From positions 696,001 through 760,000 of the forward strand of contig NC_134035.1 of the NCBI RefSeq assembly GCF_964204645.1: DNA of 64,000 nt, read 5' to 3'. Source of the stretch: Tubulanus polymorphus (Eukaryota; Nemertea; Palaeonemertea; Tubulaniformes; Tubulanidae). The position numbers and the translations under genes are program-made. The notes below the pieces were generated by a model, which searched no databases, was not told the origin of the DNA, and was given only the letters and a program-made list of their open reading frames with translations. Shown here piece by piece: positions 39,919 to 51,654 of this stretch (positions are counted from its first letter, which is position 1; every line of letters starts with the position of its first letter).

Positions 39919-40487
39919 CTTGCCGAATCCCGCCCCGAGCAACTGAGTCTGCGTGAAATAAACTGTGCACCTTCTAAAATCCAAACGAGTTTAAGCAAAA
40001 ACTTAACGTATATTTTGTGAAGCTGGTTTCTATTGATGTAGATTATTCGGCGAATAAATTAAATCACATTTTGAAGATAGAACCGAGCGTCGTCATACGT
40101 CAGATGTAGGGTTTCACAGTAGTGGGTGCGCCTGGGAAGCTTTATAGCTGAAGTTAATACAGGATGTCTAATTTAGGCCTACGCGTTTATGAAACATGTT
40201 ACAATGACAACAGTGTTCAATCATTGTCATCGATAACCAACTTCAGTAGACTGCCAGGACCCCGCGTCTGCGCCTGCTCAGACATTCGATTCACTTTTGA
40301 TAAAAACTTCCTTACTGATTTTCCAATTTTCATCGCTCACTTTACGCTTTCTAAATAGATTTGAACCCTAGACAAACAACAAACATTAGACAGTTTATCT
40401 GCGACCACTAATAAGCATTGTGACAGGAATAGTTCCAGGTCGCTGGCTGATCCCTGCACACGTTACTTTTTTATATTTCAATTTCAG

Positions 40488-43400
40488 AACCCACACCAAA
40501 TGATATAAAGACGATATTGGAGTTCCATAATACAAAAAGAAGGTCTGTATCACCGCCAGCTGCTGATATGATGAAAATGGTAGGCTACCAGATGTTGCTT
40601 CAGTTTTATCATCATAGAACATACTTTCCGGATGTCTATTCAACGTGATTCAACGATGATGACATTCACGGATATGTAGAACCCATTCATCTACATCGGT
40701 TTCCAATTTCTGTCGGTTCTGAGTTCAAACTTCTTATCATTTTGTACAAATGTCTCAAAGATACTGCTCCGGGATATCTAAAATCATTGTTAAACGTGCA
40801 CCAACTAGACGTCTTCGTTCCAGTCAGGATTTTAATCAGCTAGTGAAACCGATAGTACACTAACATAGAAATTTGGCTAAGAGAGCTGCTAATAGATAAG
40901 CTGCTCCTGCTCTTTGGAATGTTCTACGTAGTAGAATCTTTTGATTAAATCTGAAAACACACGAACTTCATTGTCTTATAAGTTTGTTTGTCGACTATGA
41001 AAAAAAAAAAACAGTGCAGAATCTTTTTATTGAAAAACAAATATCGTCCATTTTTTCCATAGTCTACCACAAGAGTTCTATGTTTACGTTTTCTTTTTGA
41101 GTCCGACCTTACGGAAGCGATAAAGGGCCTCGAGTTGTCGCGTTCAAACTCGAAAAGTCGCCATATTTATCTAGAAGCAAACTTCTAAGAATTCATAAAA
41201 TACTGTACTCACAATAAACATATTTTCGGAATAATTGTCGAGGGAATTATTCGTTAGGAACTTGACGATGTTTATGTTTTCTCCTCATTTCTCTTCAGTA
41301 CTGGGACGACTCGTTATCAGAAATAGCCCAAAGCCACTCGGAGACGTGTGTTTTCAAGCATGATAGGATTCTACAGCGATATGCTTTAGGTATTTTTCAA
41401 ATTCTTGATATGAAAACGTGATGTGCAAAGAGGGAATATACGATAGCTCATATGGTGGCTGATTCAGGCCGCATTCAATAACAATACCTTTTAAAAACGT
41501 TTTTCGTTTGATGTTTTAATGTCACGTTTTGATGTCACGTCAAAAATTTGTTTTAACACGGCGGTGATAGAGACGTTAGAACGAAAAATGTGTTATAATC
41601 TGGCGTTAGAATAAGAATTGGAGAATACAGGGGCTCGGTGGATATTGAATGTCATATGTGGCCCGAATCAGGTATCACAGGAATGAGATTCGTGCCCGTG
41701 TTTTCCGTGTTTTAGGTAAATTCATGTCGGGCCAGAATATGGGTCAAGGCCTAGCCTCCTGGAACGATGTTATGACGGCGTGGTATAACGAAGTCAAGTT
41801 GTTCACTTACGGATCATCGGAATACGATACCAAACAGATCGGCCATTACACACAGGTGTGTTTCACCAGCGCTAGGTGGCGCTTACGTGGTTTGCATCAT
41901 ATATCATATATCATATATCATATACCATATACCATATATCATATATCATATATCATTATTAACCATCGAAGTAGGCCATAGGCCTATATACAGACTGCCT
42001 CTTAGTTAGATATTTGATGTCTTTTATCATATAGGTACTTTAAGTACCGCTCTTGTATTGTTTTTTGTTTTTATTTGCAGATGGTTTGGGCTTCCACAAA
42101 TAGAATCGGATGCGGTGCTTCTGTTTGTCGTAACGATAAACGGGAATATGTGTTCTACGTGTGCAACTATTCACCGCCGTAAGTTTAAAATTGATGGTTA
42201 TTAAAGTTTAATTGATTTAACATATTATTTCCCTCTATGCAACGTCGGCTAAAATCCGTTTAGTAATTCAGTGTCACTGGTTATAAAGACGTTCATTACT
42301 TGGCTAATATCATGTCTATTAATAATACTGTTTCGGGAAGTGACGACGGAAGATTATTTTTCTACGGATGCTCTGGAAATGATATTTGTTTTGTTTCCTA
42401 TCTCAGGGGTAATCAAGCAGGTGTTGTGACGACACCGTACAAATCGGGTAAACCATCTGGGAACTGCGTCACTGGTCTTTGCGGTTTGTATATAGTCAAT
42501 ATATATATACCTTTCCTTCGTTGTTTTCGTTTTATGGCGACTCTGGCTTTCATTTCCTTTTTTTCAGACTGCGGAGCTAACAAGGTATGCTACAATTCCG
42601 GTGAACTGGATCACGAGAACTGCGACTGCAGATGCAAGCCGACAGCTAACGGCCCGAATATCTACGATTCTCAATGTAGAAGTATGTATTGTCGAATTAG
42701 ACAACCTGACAGAATACTTACAATAGGTTGCATACGTAAGCCTAAAAAAGATACATCGTTCTCGAAATTCTGAAGCGCCAAATCGACCCACCTACACGAT
42801 TATTTGAAATCCACACAAGTTACACATTTTTCACCTGCCCGACTGTATCTTGTTCTCGTTGCAGTGTCCTGCGAACTGGTGCCGTACCTAAATGAGGAAG
42901 CTCATTACGTATGCGGTAAACAGACGTTCAGTCAATGCAGACGATTACCGATGCACTTGTTTCCTATGTGTCCAAAACTGTGCAAAGTTTGCCCGTGTAA
43001 GTACAAAACTGTGCAAAGTTTGCCCGTGTAAGTACAAAACTGTGCAACGTTTGCCCGTGTAAGTACAAAACTGTGCAAAGTTTGCCCGTGTAAGTACAAA
43101 ACGCTACTAGCTCAGGTTTTCAGCCATTCACACATTCACCGTGTTGTAGTTAACGACTAAGAAATTGATAACTCGATACCGGAGACCCAGAGAAGTCAGA
43201 AAGTGACCTATGCGAAACCTAGCCCCCCTATAAAAGTCACTCGTTACGAACACTATTTAATAGCCCTATAGAACTAACTTCCTGATAAATAGTTTAAATA
43301 CCCGGGCCTCGTTGCATAGTCATGGCTTAGACATAAGACCAACTTAGTTCTATATACGTTGTTTGAAGTGGTGACGATCAAAAACATTTCCAAACTCGTT

Positions 43401-43667
43401 TCAGATAATTCCCACAACTGGACCGAGGTTTATCGTTCGATTCTATCGGGAAAGAATCCAATTCTCGCTGAAATGATGATGACACGACCATTAGGAATAG
43501 AGAGCACCAGTCTTACAATATCGTCGACGAAATTGTACGTCTCAGAAGGAAGTACGAGTAAAGATGGTCTATTAGGAGGTGCCTCGGATGCTGTTATAAT
43601 CACCGGATGGAACCTTGTTATTTGCACAATTTTCTCCATTGTTATGGCATTATGCCAGTTCTCTTGA
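40488..43667 (+). CDS. CAP/SCP-family (CRISP-like) secreted or GPI-anchored protein, 5' end missing
   Basis: Exons with matching phases: 40488-40579, 41299-41389, 41716-41855, 42081-42178, 42407-42483, 42568-42681, 42865-42996, 43405-43667 (stop). The CAP domain starts ILEFHNTKRRSVSPPAADM. It then shows YWDDSLSEIAQSHSETC, GQNMGQGLASW (GENIA-like), the CAP signature HYTQMVWASTNRIGCG and YVCNYSPPGN. The catalytic-like histidines and acidic residues of the CAP cavity appear present. A cysteine-rich tail follows (DCGANKVC, ENCDCRCKP, then a ShK-like CELVPYLN...CPKLCKVCPC), then a linker. The C-terminus is hydrophobic (VICTIFSIVMALC), which suggests a GPI-anchor signal or membrane tail. The signal-peptide exon upstream of 40488 was not found. 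CAP proteins act extracellularly; the target is unknown. Confidence 0.88.
40690..40960 (+). pseudogene. Decayed LINE (non-LTR retrotransposon) RT C-terminus
   Basis: Translation gives LHRFPISVGSEFKLLIILYK then CLKDTAPGYLKSLL, the conserved region after the reverse transcriptase core of CR1/Jockey-like LINEs. After a frameshift comes RRLRSSQDFNQLVKP, and later AAPALWNVLRS following an in-frame stop. It lies in the intron between CAP exons 40488-40579 and 41299-41389 and is not functional. Confidence 0.75.
41893..41958 (+). repeat. AT-rich microsatellite (CATATAT)n
   Basis: Repeated ATCATATATC/ATACCATATA units in a CAP-gene intron. Confidence 0.85.
42972..43095 (+). repeat. 31-bp minisatellite duplicating an exon end and splice donor
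   Basis: The last 25 nt of CAP exon 42865-42996 plus its donor GTAAGT are repeated at 31-bp steps (donor-like CCCGT/GTAAGT at 42996, 43027, 43058 and 43089). Only the first donor keeps the frame with exon 43405-43667; the second runs into a stop. Confidence 0.9.
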
Positions 43668-43953
43668 ATACGTATTTTCGACTAACGATTACGTAGGAAA
43701 ACAGCGATGAAAATCGAGATGAAAAGACTTATTATTTGTCTGTAAATGGACTTGAAATAGTGTAGAAAAATGAGGAAAATTCATTTTTATTGACAATCAC
43801 ATAACTTTACATAAAGTTAAGTTTTTCCTCTTAATCTGAATCGAACACGATTCTTATAATAAAATCATGCTTTGTTTCTTATGTACCTGATTATTCACGT
43901 TTGGTTTCGTATATATATTTTATGTACACATCATTACGGCATATCTAGAATAA

Positions 43954-44072
43954 CCCCGGGGTCGGTTTTATAGACTGGTGTTACCTTTAACCCGAGGGCT
44001 AACTTAGTTCATAATCAATTGAGTAAACCCCCGGGTTAAAGGTTATACCGGTCTATAAAACCAGGCCCTGGG
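43954..44072. mobile_element. MITE with CGGTTTTATAGAC ends
   Basis: Left GGGTCGGTTTTATAGACTGG then GTTACCTTTAACCCG; right CGGGTTAAAGGTTATACCGG then TCTATAAAACCAGGCCC. The element is nearly all inverted repeat (about 119 bp) and would fold into one hairpin. Confidence 0.7.
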
Positions 44073-44782
44073 TACGTAATATACACGTATACTGACCACA
44101 GAAATCTATGTAACTTAAGAAAATTGTAAGTTATATGGAAAAACCTAACTTAATCGGAGTACACAAATAAATGTTTTATAGGATTCCGCAGAATAAAAAA
44201 TTCCGCAGATAAAATTCGTTTTACAATCACATAATTCAGTTTTAAAGTTTTAGAATTGATCGAACATGGAACCAACCCTTGTAGTATTGGAAATACGCTG
44301 AATTGTTTGATTTTATGTATCAACAAATCATAAATCACATGACCGTGACCGGGACATGACATTCTGTACACGAGTCAGTTTGAAATACATGAATACGTCA
44401 AACGACACTCGTATAGGCTTACAGTATAGTTGTAAAGATTCCGGGATGATATTTGCTCAAAGGAGCTGTAACTTAACAATTCGGAACCTGGAATTCTTTT
44501 TGGGATTACGCGTTCACCTGAACCTTCAACTAATCGTTTACATCTGGATTTGAAACTGCGACGACCAGTCTAGACTGGATTGCGTTGAAGATTATGACGC
44601 TAAGAAATCTGTAAGGAATAAACGGGAGATAATAATCTGATAGTGTATCGGACAATGGGCGTGTTCATCGGAATAATAATCAAACGTGATCGCTCTTTGA
44701 AGTGAAACAGACTTATGTTACATTACGTCGTGCGAGATTGATATCAATAATATTTTCAAACCGCGGTTGTAAAGTTGGATTC

Positions 44783-44895
44783 CTGGACCCAGTTCCACAG
44801 TTGTGAGTTAGAGTTAACTCTGAGTTAAAGTTAGTTCATTTTCAATGTTTTAACCCAGGGTCAAATCTTAACTCAGAACTGTGGAACTGTACCCT
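44783..44895. mobile_element. MITE with CCCAGTTCCACAGTT ends
   Basis: GGACCCAGTTCCACAGTTGT and TCAGAACTGTGGAACTGTAC are inverted ends of about 25 bp. An incomplete copy of one end lies at about 3715-3735 (GACCCAGTTCCACAGTTG). Confidence 0.65.
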
Positions 44896-44974
44896 GTGTG
44901 TTGTTTGTAAACTGACTCCTGTATTCGGAAATACGTTATTCACCTAGGAATCACTCGTACATTCAAACTCAAAG

Positions 44975-45510
44975 GGGCTAGTGAGTGTGTGAGTAGAATT
45001 TCTTATAAGTTTCCAAAACAATTATGAGAAAGCAGTTTATCTGTAAACACTGTTTACTGCATTTCATAAGAATTGTCAATGTGGTTATTTGAAGCAGCCT
45101 GTAATTGTGTTGCAGGGATTATAATACAGGGTTTTAGTAAGAGCATCAATTTCTACCTTAAAAATCAATTGAATATTTGACATCATTGAATAAAATTCGT
45201 TTTTGGGCCGAATTTCCCAGGCAAATTTCATCAAAATTGGTGGTGGACTTCAACTGAACTGAATTTATCACAGTTTTACTTCTTCCGTCAACTTCTTCCA
45301 CGCTACTAGTGAACTAACTGGACTACTAGTCAACTAACCGGGCTATTAATGAACTAACTGGACTATTTAGTAAAAAAATAGTCAGTGGTGGACTCCAGGA
45401 GGTGTGGAACTCTGTATGTGGATTTGTAGAACTCTATGGACTACCATTACTGCTAGACAAGGGCTAGTGAGTGTGTGAGTAGAATTTCTTATAAGTTTCC
45501 AAAATATTAA
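44975..45510 (-). repeat. Inverted, permuted piece of the 3.6-kb array unit
   Basis: The reverse strand matches the unit segment at about 51080-51570, but in circular order. The part ending GAAGTCCACCAC runs directly into AATTTTGATGAAATTTGCC, and the outer about 45 bp (GGCTAGTGAGTGTGTGAGTA and following) is present at both edges. This implies an ancestral shorter tandem monomer of about 490 bp. Confidence 0.7.
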
Positions 45511-46068
45511 ATTTGATTATAGTGATATTGAAAGATAATTGATCATTCATTAACTATAAATGTAATTGATTTTTTGGGAGTAAGGTTGGTAGACCGTTTG
45601 CTCAAGGGTGAAATGTTGAGATTCAATCATAAGGTATACACTAACGTGCACTGAGTGCTAACGTGTTTTTAAATAGCCATTAAAACCCAGGTATCGAACC
45701 AATACAAGACATAAGAAATTAGTATATGCAGCAATCTGTTAATGACCATGGATCCAGCAGCCATTTTCACCAAGAACCTAATTAGTCATAAGTGTCTGAT
45801 TGATTTTACTGTTCGCTGCATAAAATTGTTGTATCCCGGATTGCTCTTTGTCTCAGCTTTAACGGTTCCTGTAAATGTCGATATTACTCAAATCCGGGTT
45901 GTTTATCATTATTTGGAAGTTAGCGAAAATTATTGTATCTTACAATCAATGATTCAGATTAAACTTGATCCACGATTTATTGAAAATCAAAATGATCTCA
46001 TCTGAAAACTGTACATTCCAACAAAATACGATCATTTATAATGATAGAGAATAGCTTTAACGCTCTGT

Positions 46069-46476
46069 TTAAAAGTGCTTGTTAATCATATTCAATTTTA
46101 TAATCACGAAAACTGGTGGTAAATTCTGTAGCAATTCCTCCTCGATATTTAAAGTTTCTTCAGTCTGTTCTTCCTCGGAGAAAGAGACCTCCTCCGTATC
46201 AACATATGTGACGTCACGGGTAGAGTTAGGCCGCGTATCGAAATCTGGTAGGCAGTCTACATCGATATTGGATCCGTGTGCGTCATAATCAGTGTTTGTA
46301 TCGACAGTTGGTAGACTGTCTACATCTAAATCAAACTCAGGAAACTCTATGTTTTGTACAGGGGGTAAACTGTCGTAGCCAACAACATCGTGAATGATAG
46401 GACCACCAGCCTTATATCGTTTGGTCAGAAATGAATTTCTGTTTTGTTTAGTCAGTCGCTGCTGGCGCTCCTCCAT
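46069..46476 (-). CDS. Hypothetical acidic protein
   Basis: 135-aa ORF from ATG: a basic start (MEERQQRLTKQNRNSF, TKRYKAGG) followed by an acidic region. A short motif recurs, YDSLPPV, VDSLPTV, VDCLPDF and QNLPPV, each after an acidic stretch at roughly 20-30 residue spacing. There is no signal peptide or membrane segment and no recognised family. It could be one exon of a larger gene. Confidence 0.35.
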   Translation of the reverse strand: MEERQQRLTKQNRNSFLTKRYKAGGPIIHDVVGYDSLPPVQNIEFPEFDLDVDSLPTVDTNTDYDAHGSNIDVDCLPDFDTRPNSTRDVTYVDTEEVSFSEEEQTEETLNIEEELLQNLPPVFVIIKLNMINKHF

Positions 46477-46805
46477 CCCAGGCGTGGGGCTTAGAGAAAT
46501 CCGGATTTCGTGTTCGTGTTTAAATACATTTGAATTATATTTATCGTCTAGATTTTAAGCGTCTTAAAAAGTTGAATAAATGAGTATGATGTTTTTTTTC
46601 AAAGAAAGCATTGTACGAATTCCTTGAAATCTAATGATGTGTACCCCAGTGGTACCGTAGCTGCGAAATTCAAGTTTGGTCAGAAACGGACGATTTCAGT
46701 CAGAGTCGACATCGTCACGGCGTTGACCATTGCGACGTCATAGTTGTTTGTCCGAATATGAATGGTCGTCGAATATCTTCGAATGTTTTCCTGTCACAAT
46801 CGGGC

Positions 46806-47097
46806 GGACCGGATGGCGTAGTCGGTTGGCGACTTGCGTGTCACCGCTGTGGCCCAGGTTCGAGTCTCAGAGGAGGCGGGCCAGGATGTGGCAATGAGCT
46901 CCGGTAAGCGGACGGTGGCTACGCGCAGCACTGTCCTCCCTGGAATGAGGTTGCTAATGCGTGAGTCCTACAAAATAACTGGTGTGGGGTAAATTATGTT
47001 TAATTCAGTCGTTTCTGGCTGAATTATTTATTTATCCCACAATACCGGTCCCGGCTGCGGAGTAATTCCACCAGGGGCTTCGACTTTTTTACAATAT
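46806..47097 (+). mobile_element. tRNA-derived SINE
   Basis: A consensus A box TGGCGTAGTCGG at 46814-46825 and B box GGTTCGAGTCT at 46857-46867 form an internal RNA polymerase III promoter. The tRNA-unrelated body runs to about 47090 and ends at a T-rich stretch. It is one SINE insertion; no poly(A) tail is seen. Confidence 0.75.
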
Positions 47098-47099
47098 TA

Positions 47100-48470
47100 G
47101 GTTGTTATTTTATGTTTAGTGGTGAGGGTTTGGGAAATCTTTTTATATTATTTCAATTCCTCGAACTGAAGAAATCCAAGCGACTTTTCGGTGCAAACAG
47201 CGCGCGCGGTGATCAATCACAGTTCTCTCTCAACTGATGAAAAAACTTTGATAATTCTTTAACTTCACCAGATTTCAGTTAAAGAAGATGTGTACGCGGC
47301 GATGTCTGGTGAACTTGTGTATAAATTCGGCTTCAAAACGACTCTATCCAATAGAGAATCACTCTCTGGAGACCTGCCATACGCTCTACTACACAATAGT
47401 GCCGCGTGACTGCACAAACCCTTAAGCAAACTTCGATATCCTAAAGCAAAACTCAAAAATAGTAAAATTGAGCCGGTATTATAGTTCAAAACCAGACGTA
47501 AATAGAAGGGAAATCTACACTTAAGTTTGTTGGATAGTTTAGATAAAATTTCAGCATAAAATTTTAGGCTAAAATCGTAGTATTAGATATTTCTATCTTT
47601 AACATTATGTGTCTCTATGAATAGTCGAATTAAACTCGATGACCTGTAGGCCCCATTGAAAATGTTTGGCACGAATTGAATGCTTCTTGCGGATTAGCGT
47701 CACGGACTCGGGTCTGTCACAGGAATGCGCGATCGAGCCTTCTGATTGATCCAATCCGGTCGCATCGATGATGCACCGTCGCTGATTGGTCGATGTAGGT
47801 ATAAGGAGCGCGGTTCGAGCCACCCGGTGCCAGTCCGAAAACCGATGTCCAGTGATGAAGGTCACCTATAAGAGCTCTGCAACAAGGCGTGAAGAACGTG
47901 TGGCTTCAAGCGAACAACCAACTAATAAGCGGCCGATGATGTTAGGAGAGACTGGAACGTGAAGGAATTTATAACGCCTAGCGATTGAGAACGCAAGATG
48001 AGACTGGCGGATGGTGCTGATGTTCGCGGAGGAGATCCCGATACTGCTGCTGCTGTTACTGGTGTTGCAGCTGCTGTTGATGTCGGATTTCAACTACAAA
48101 CAGATGACGGCTAATTTGCTGATGAAGACGAGTTGCTGTTGTTGCTGATTTCCGATGTTCTATTTCACACACATTTATACATTATGAATATTGTGTCTTT
48201 TTAGGGTTAAACCGAAACCAGTTCGCTACTACTGACAACTACATGTACACACAATTCGTTTGTCGCAACGTCCTGAACTAGTCTGCTGCTGCTACTGCTG
48301 CTGCTGCTGCTGCTGCTGCATTGGGATTGCTGTTTCGGTATCTTAAAGATAAGGTAATTATATTAAACTACACCCATCCGAACATTTTGCATATTCAATC
48401 TTCTTCATTAGCTTGACGATTGTACGATTTGTTTTTCAGCCGGCAATATTTGAGTTACAGCCCCCATCTT
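47100..48470. other. Intergenic with CTG microsatellite
   Basis: No gene recognised. (CTG)n about 48278-48320 and a weaker CTG-rich patch at 48048-48085. Several small minus-strand ORFs show no domain. Confidence 0.5.
48278..48320 (+). repeat. (CTG)n microsatellite
   Basis: About 12 CTG triplets with one CTA interruption. Confidence 0.9.
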
Positions 48471-48474
48471 CAAA

Positions 48475-48985
48475 CCTCGAGACGCAGACTCTACTCCGAC
48501 TACAGAACCATCGTCAAACCTCGAGACGCAGACTCTACTCCGACTACAGCACCATCGTCAAACCTCGAGACGCAGACTCTACTCCGACTACAGCACCATC
48601 CTCAAACCTCGAGACGCAGACTCTACTCCGACTACAGAACCATCCTCAAACCTCGAGACGCAGACTCTACTCCGACTTCAGAACCATCTTCAAACCTCGA
48701 GACGCAGACTCTACTCCGACTACAGCACCATCGTCAAACCTCGAGACGCAGACTCTACTCAGACTACAGAACCATCCTCAAACCTCGAGACGCAGACTCC
48801 ACTCCGACTACAAAACCATCTTCAAACCTCGAGACGCAGACTCTACTCCGACTACAGCACCATCTTCAAACCTCGAGACGCAGACTCCACTCCGACTACA
48901 GAACCATCTTCAAACCTCGAGACGCAGACTCTACTCCGACCACAGAACCATCTTCAGACCTCGAGACGCAGACTCTACTCGTCAT
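48475..48985 (+). repeat. 44-bp minisatellite, about 11 copies
   Basis: Units start CCTCGAGACGCAGACTCTAC with start-to-start distance 44 (48475, 48519). Two overlapping ORFs pass through because the unit has no stops in two frames; they are not genes. Confidence 0.95.
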
Positions 48986-49343
48986 TATTTCGTTTTGCCG
49001 CATGTTGTAAAAAGTAACGTAAATAAATAAACGTCCATCTATATAAAATGCTCTCTTTAATAAAATCTCTGTCTCGGGCACTTTGCCCCGGAAAGGACTC
49101 TTCCCTCTCACAACTTCCACTTGCCCCGGAAAAGGACTCTTCCGCTTACAACTTCTCACGTTCAAGTGACAAAGTCAAAAAGGAAAGGACAAACGCAAAG
49201 TACAAATCAAAGGATTTATTCCAAATTCAAAGTAGGAATTTGTTACAGCTTGTTTGCAAAAGTAAAATTCAACATTTTATTGAAACGAACAAAATCAAAA
49301 TTCAACATTTTATTTAATCAACAACCAATTTATTTAAAATACG

Positions 49344-49408
49344 GGATTTGAACCACCAACCACTGGTCTAGCAGTCCAGCACCCTACCCACTACGCTATA
49401 GGGACGTA
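49344..49408 (-). pseudogene. tRNA-like sequence, GCT-anticodon-like loop
   Basis: The minus strand reads GTCCCTATAGCGTAGTGGGT with a D-arm-like region, a stem CTGG/CCAG closing a loop with T33 and GCT at the anticodon position, and a B-box-like GGTTCAAATCC. It lacks a long variable arm, and the T stem pairs poorly. It is most likely a tRNA pseudogene or SINE head. Confidence 0.45.
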
Positions 49409-49469
49409 CTGACAGCCTGCAGGGGAACTCATATTTATCCATTGCTTAAGCAAATTTTATTAAAAAAAT

Positions 49470-49527
49470 AATGCCATCTACCGGGCGAGACAGGAACTAG
49501 TTCCTATCACAACCCGGTAGATGGTGG
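49470..49527. repeat. Perfect-ended palindromic motif
   Basis: CCATCTACCGGG and CCCGGTAGATGG flank a centre containing the palindrome AGGAACTAGTTCCT. Confidence 0.7.
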
Positions 49528-49539
49528 AGAATGAGACCA

Positions 49540-50015
49540 GAAGAAGGAGATGAGAGGAGAGAATGAGAGATGAGTATGAGATGAGAATTAAAGAGTGAGA
49601 GATGAGAATGAGATAGAGAGTATCAGATGAGAATTAAAGAGTGAGAGATGAAAATGAGATGAGTATGAGAGAGAGTATCAGATGAGAATTAAAGAGTGAG
49701 AGATGAAAATGAGATGAGTATGAGAGAGAGTATCAGATGAGAATTAAAGAGTGAGAGATGAGAATGAGATGAGAATGAAAGCGTGAGATGAGAGATGAGT
49801 ATGAGAGATGAGTATGAGAGATGAGTATGAGAGATGAGTATGAGAGATGAGTATGAGATGAGAATGAGAGATGAGTATGAGAGATGAGAGATGAGTATGA
49901 GATGAGAATGAGAGATGAGTATGAGATGAGGATGAAAGAGTGAGATGAGGATGAGTATGAGAGATGAGTATGAGATGAGAGAGTGAGAGATGAGAGATGA
50001 AAGAGAGAGACAGAG
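49540..50015 (+). repeat. Purine-rich GAGATGAGAATGAGA minisatellite
   Basis: A nearly pure A/G/T-on-purine tract of GAGATGAGTATGAGA-type units. A minus-strand ORF of I/L/S/H repeats is its by-product. Confidence 0.95.
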
Positions 50016-51654
50016 GATAATAGGATTGTATATCACCTGAACTTCTATGTTCCTCGTTGTTTTCTATCCGGCAGATTCTAGATGCCGTCAGTAGTTTTAG
50101 TTTTACAGTTTTTAGTTCAAACAGATCTTTATCCCATCAGCAGCAAAGTCATCACATAGTTAGTCCTCGTGGACATAAAGTTCACTATAACTGAATTCAA
50201 GTTCTCCCAATATGTGTTCATTTGTTTGTTTATCCTCCCGGTGAGTTCTAACGCTGCCAACACATATTTTATCCAGTTCATCTGATGTAGTCCTGATCAT
50301 CAAACGCAAACTTCAATAATTCCATCCTAATGATGACAAACACCCTAAAAGATATAAATGAAACTTAATAGATTTGAGGCAACCAATCAGTTATACACAG
50401 TTTGAGTTAAGTCTAGTTACCGGTGTATCAGAGAAATGGCAATCTAAGGTAGGGGGCCAAGGGTCAAATATTTTTTGTCTCCAATTTCGATGAAATTCGG
50501 TATAGACATGTATTATGGGGTGCTGATCACAAATCTGAAAGAATTTTTCGGATTCCGTGGCCCAGAAATCCAGAAATTCGAATTTTTGGGGGACCCCTAA
50601 ATATTCAAAAGGCCTTGGACCCCAGAGTTTTCAAAATATTCGAAATCTGATTGCAGATTTAGAATCAGCACCCCTGAAAATATACAGAACTAAAATTTCA
50701 AGCAAATCGAAGAGATTCGATTTTTTGGCCAAAAATGGCAAAAATCTAAGGTGTAAGTCCAGGAGTTTTTTTTCGGCGAAAAATTTTTTTTCTCCGATTC
50801 CTTCGAAATTTGGTAGGAATATATATTCTGAGGTGTAGATTCCGGATCCGCAATCAGATTTTGAATCGGAATTCATCTTCATGGGCAAATAAGGGTTTTA
50901 ATGCGCAAAATATGCACCCCAAAAATGGGGTACAAAGTCAAAATTTTTTTTTGGCCCAATTTTAATAAAATTTTGTGCAGACATGTTTTTTGGGGTGCTG
51001 ATTACAAATATGAGGTTAGATTTTGGATCTGAAGCTCGTAAAATGAAATATTCAGGATTTCGTGTTTCGACCCCCTTAATTTCGTCACAAATTTTGATGA
51101 AATTCGGTCCAAAAACGATTTTTATTCAATGATGTCAAATATTCAATTAATTTCTAAGGTAGAAATTGATTCTCTTACTAAAACCCTGGATTATAATTCC
51201 TGCAACACAATTACAGGCTGCTTCAAATAGCCACATTGAAAATTCTTATGAAATGCAGTGTAAACAGTGTTTACAGATAAACTGCTTTCTCATAATTGTT
51301 TGGGAAACTTTTAAGAAATTCTACTCACACTCACCAGCCCTTGTCTAGCAGTAATGGTAGTCCACCGAGTTCCACAAATCCACATACAGAGATCCACACC
51401 TCCTGGAGTCCACCACTGACTGTTTTTTTATGAGTATCAATCCACTTATTGTCCAGTTAGTTGACTAAATAGTCCAGTTAGTTCACATATAGTCTGGTTA
51501 GTTCACTAGTAGTCCGGAAGAAGTTGACTGAAGAAGTAAAACTGTGATAAATTTCAGTTGAAGTCCACCACGTCCAGTATTCGTGATGAAGTTTACACCA
51601 CAGCCCGACAGAGGAAAACCTGAAATACTAAAATTGAAACCACATTAACAGGGA

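Larger units (their letters stand above)
38120..40487. other. Intergenic/5' part of CAP gene locus
   Basis: Two MITEs (39064-39200, 39691-39918) are present. The missing first exon of the CAP gene (signal peptide) should lie here, but no candidate with a convincing start, hydrophobic core and matching donor phase could be chosen. Confidence 0.45.
43668..46068. other. Intergenic, 3' of CAP gene
   Basis: Two MITEs (43954-44072, 44783-44895) and an inverted piece of the 3.6-kb array unit (44975-45510) are present. A small ORF at 45742-46005 shows no recognisable feature. Confidence 0.5.

Noticed and set aside
45742..46005. 87-aa ORF beginning MTMDPAAIF
   Set aside because: No family, signal or splice context; length compatible with chance in AT-rich DNA.
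48413..49030. Two overlapping ORFs of about 200 aa with SRRRLYSDY-like repeats
   Set aside because: Same residues rotate between frames every 44 bp; a tandem-repeat artefact.
50557..50888. Small ORFs on both strands in array unit 1
   Set aside because: They are not kept in the other units and lie in repeated non-coding sequence.
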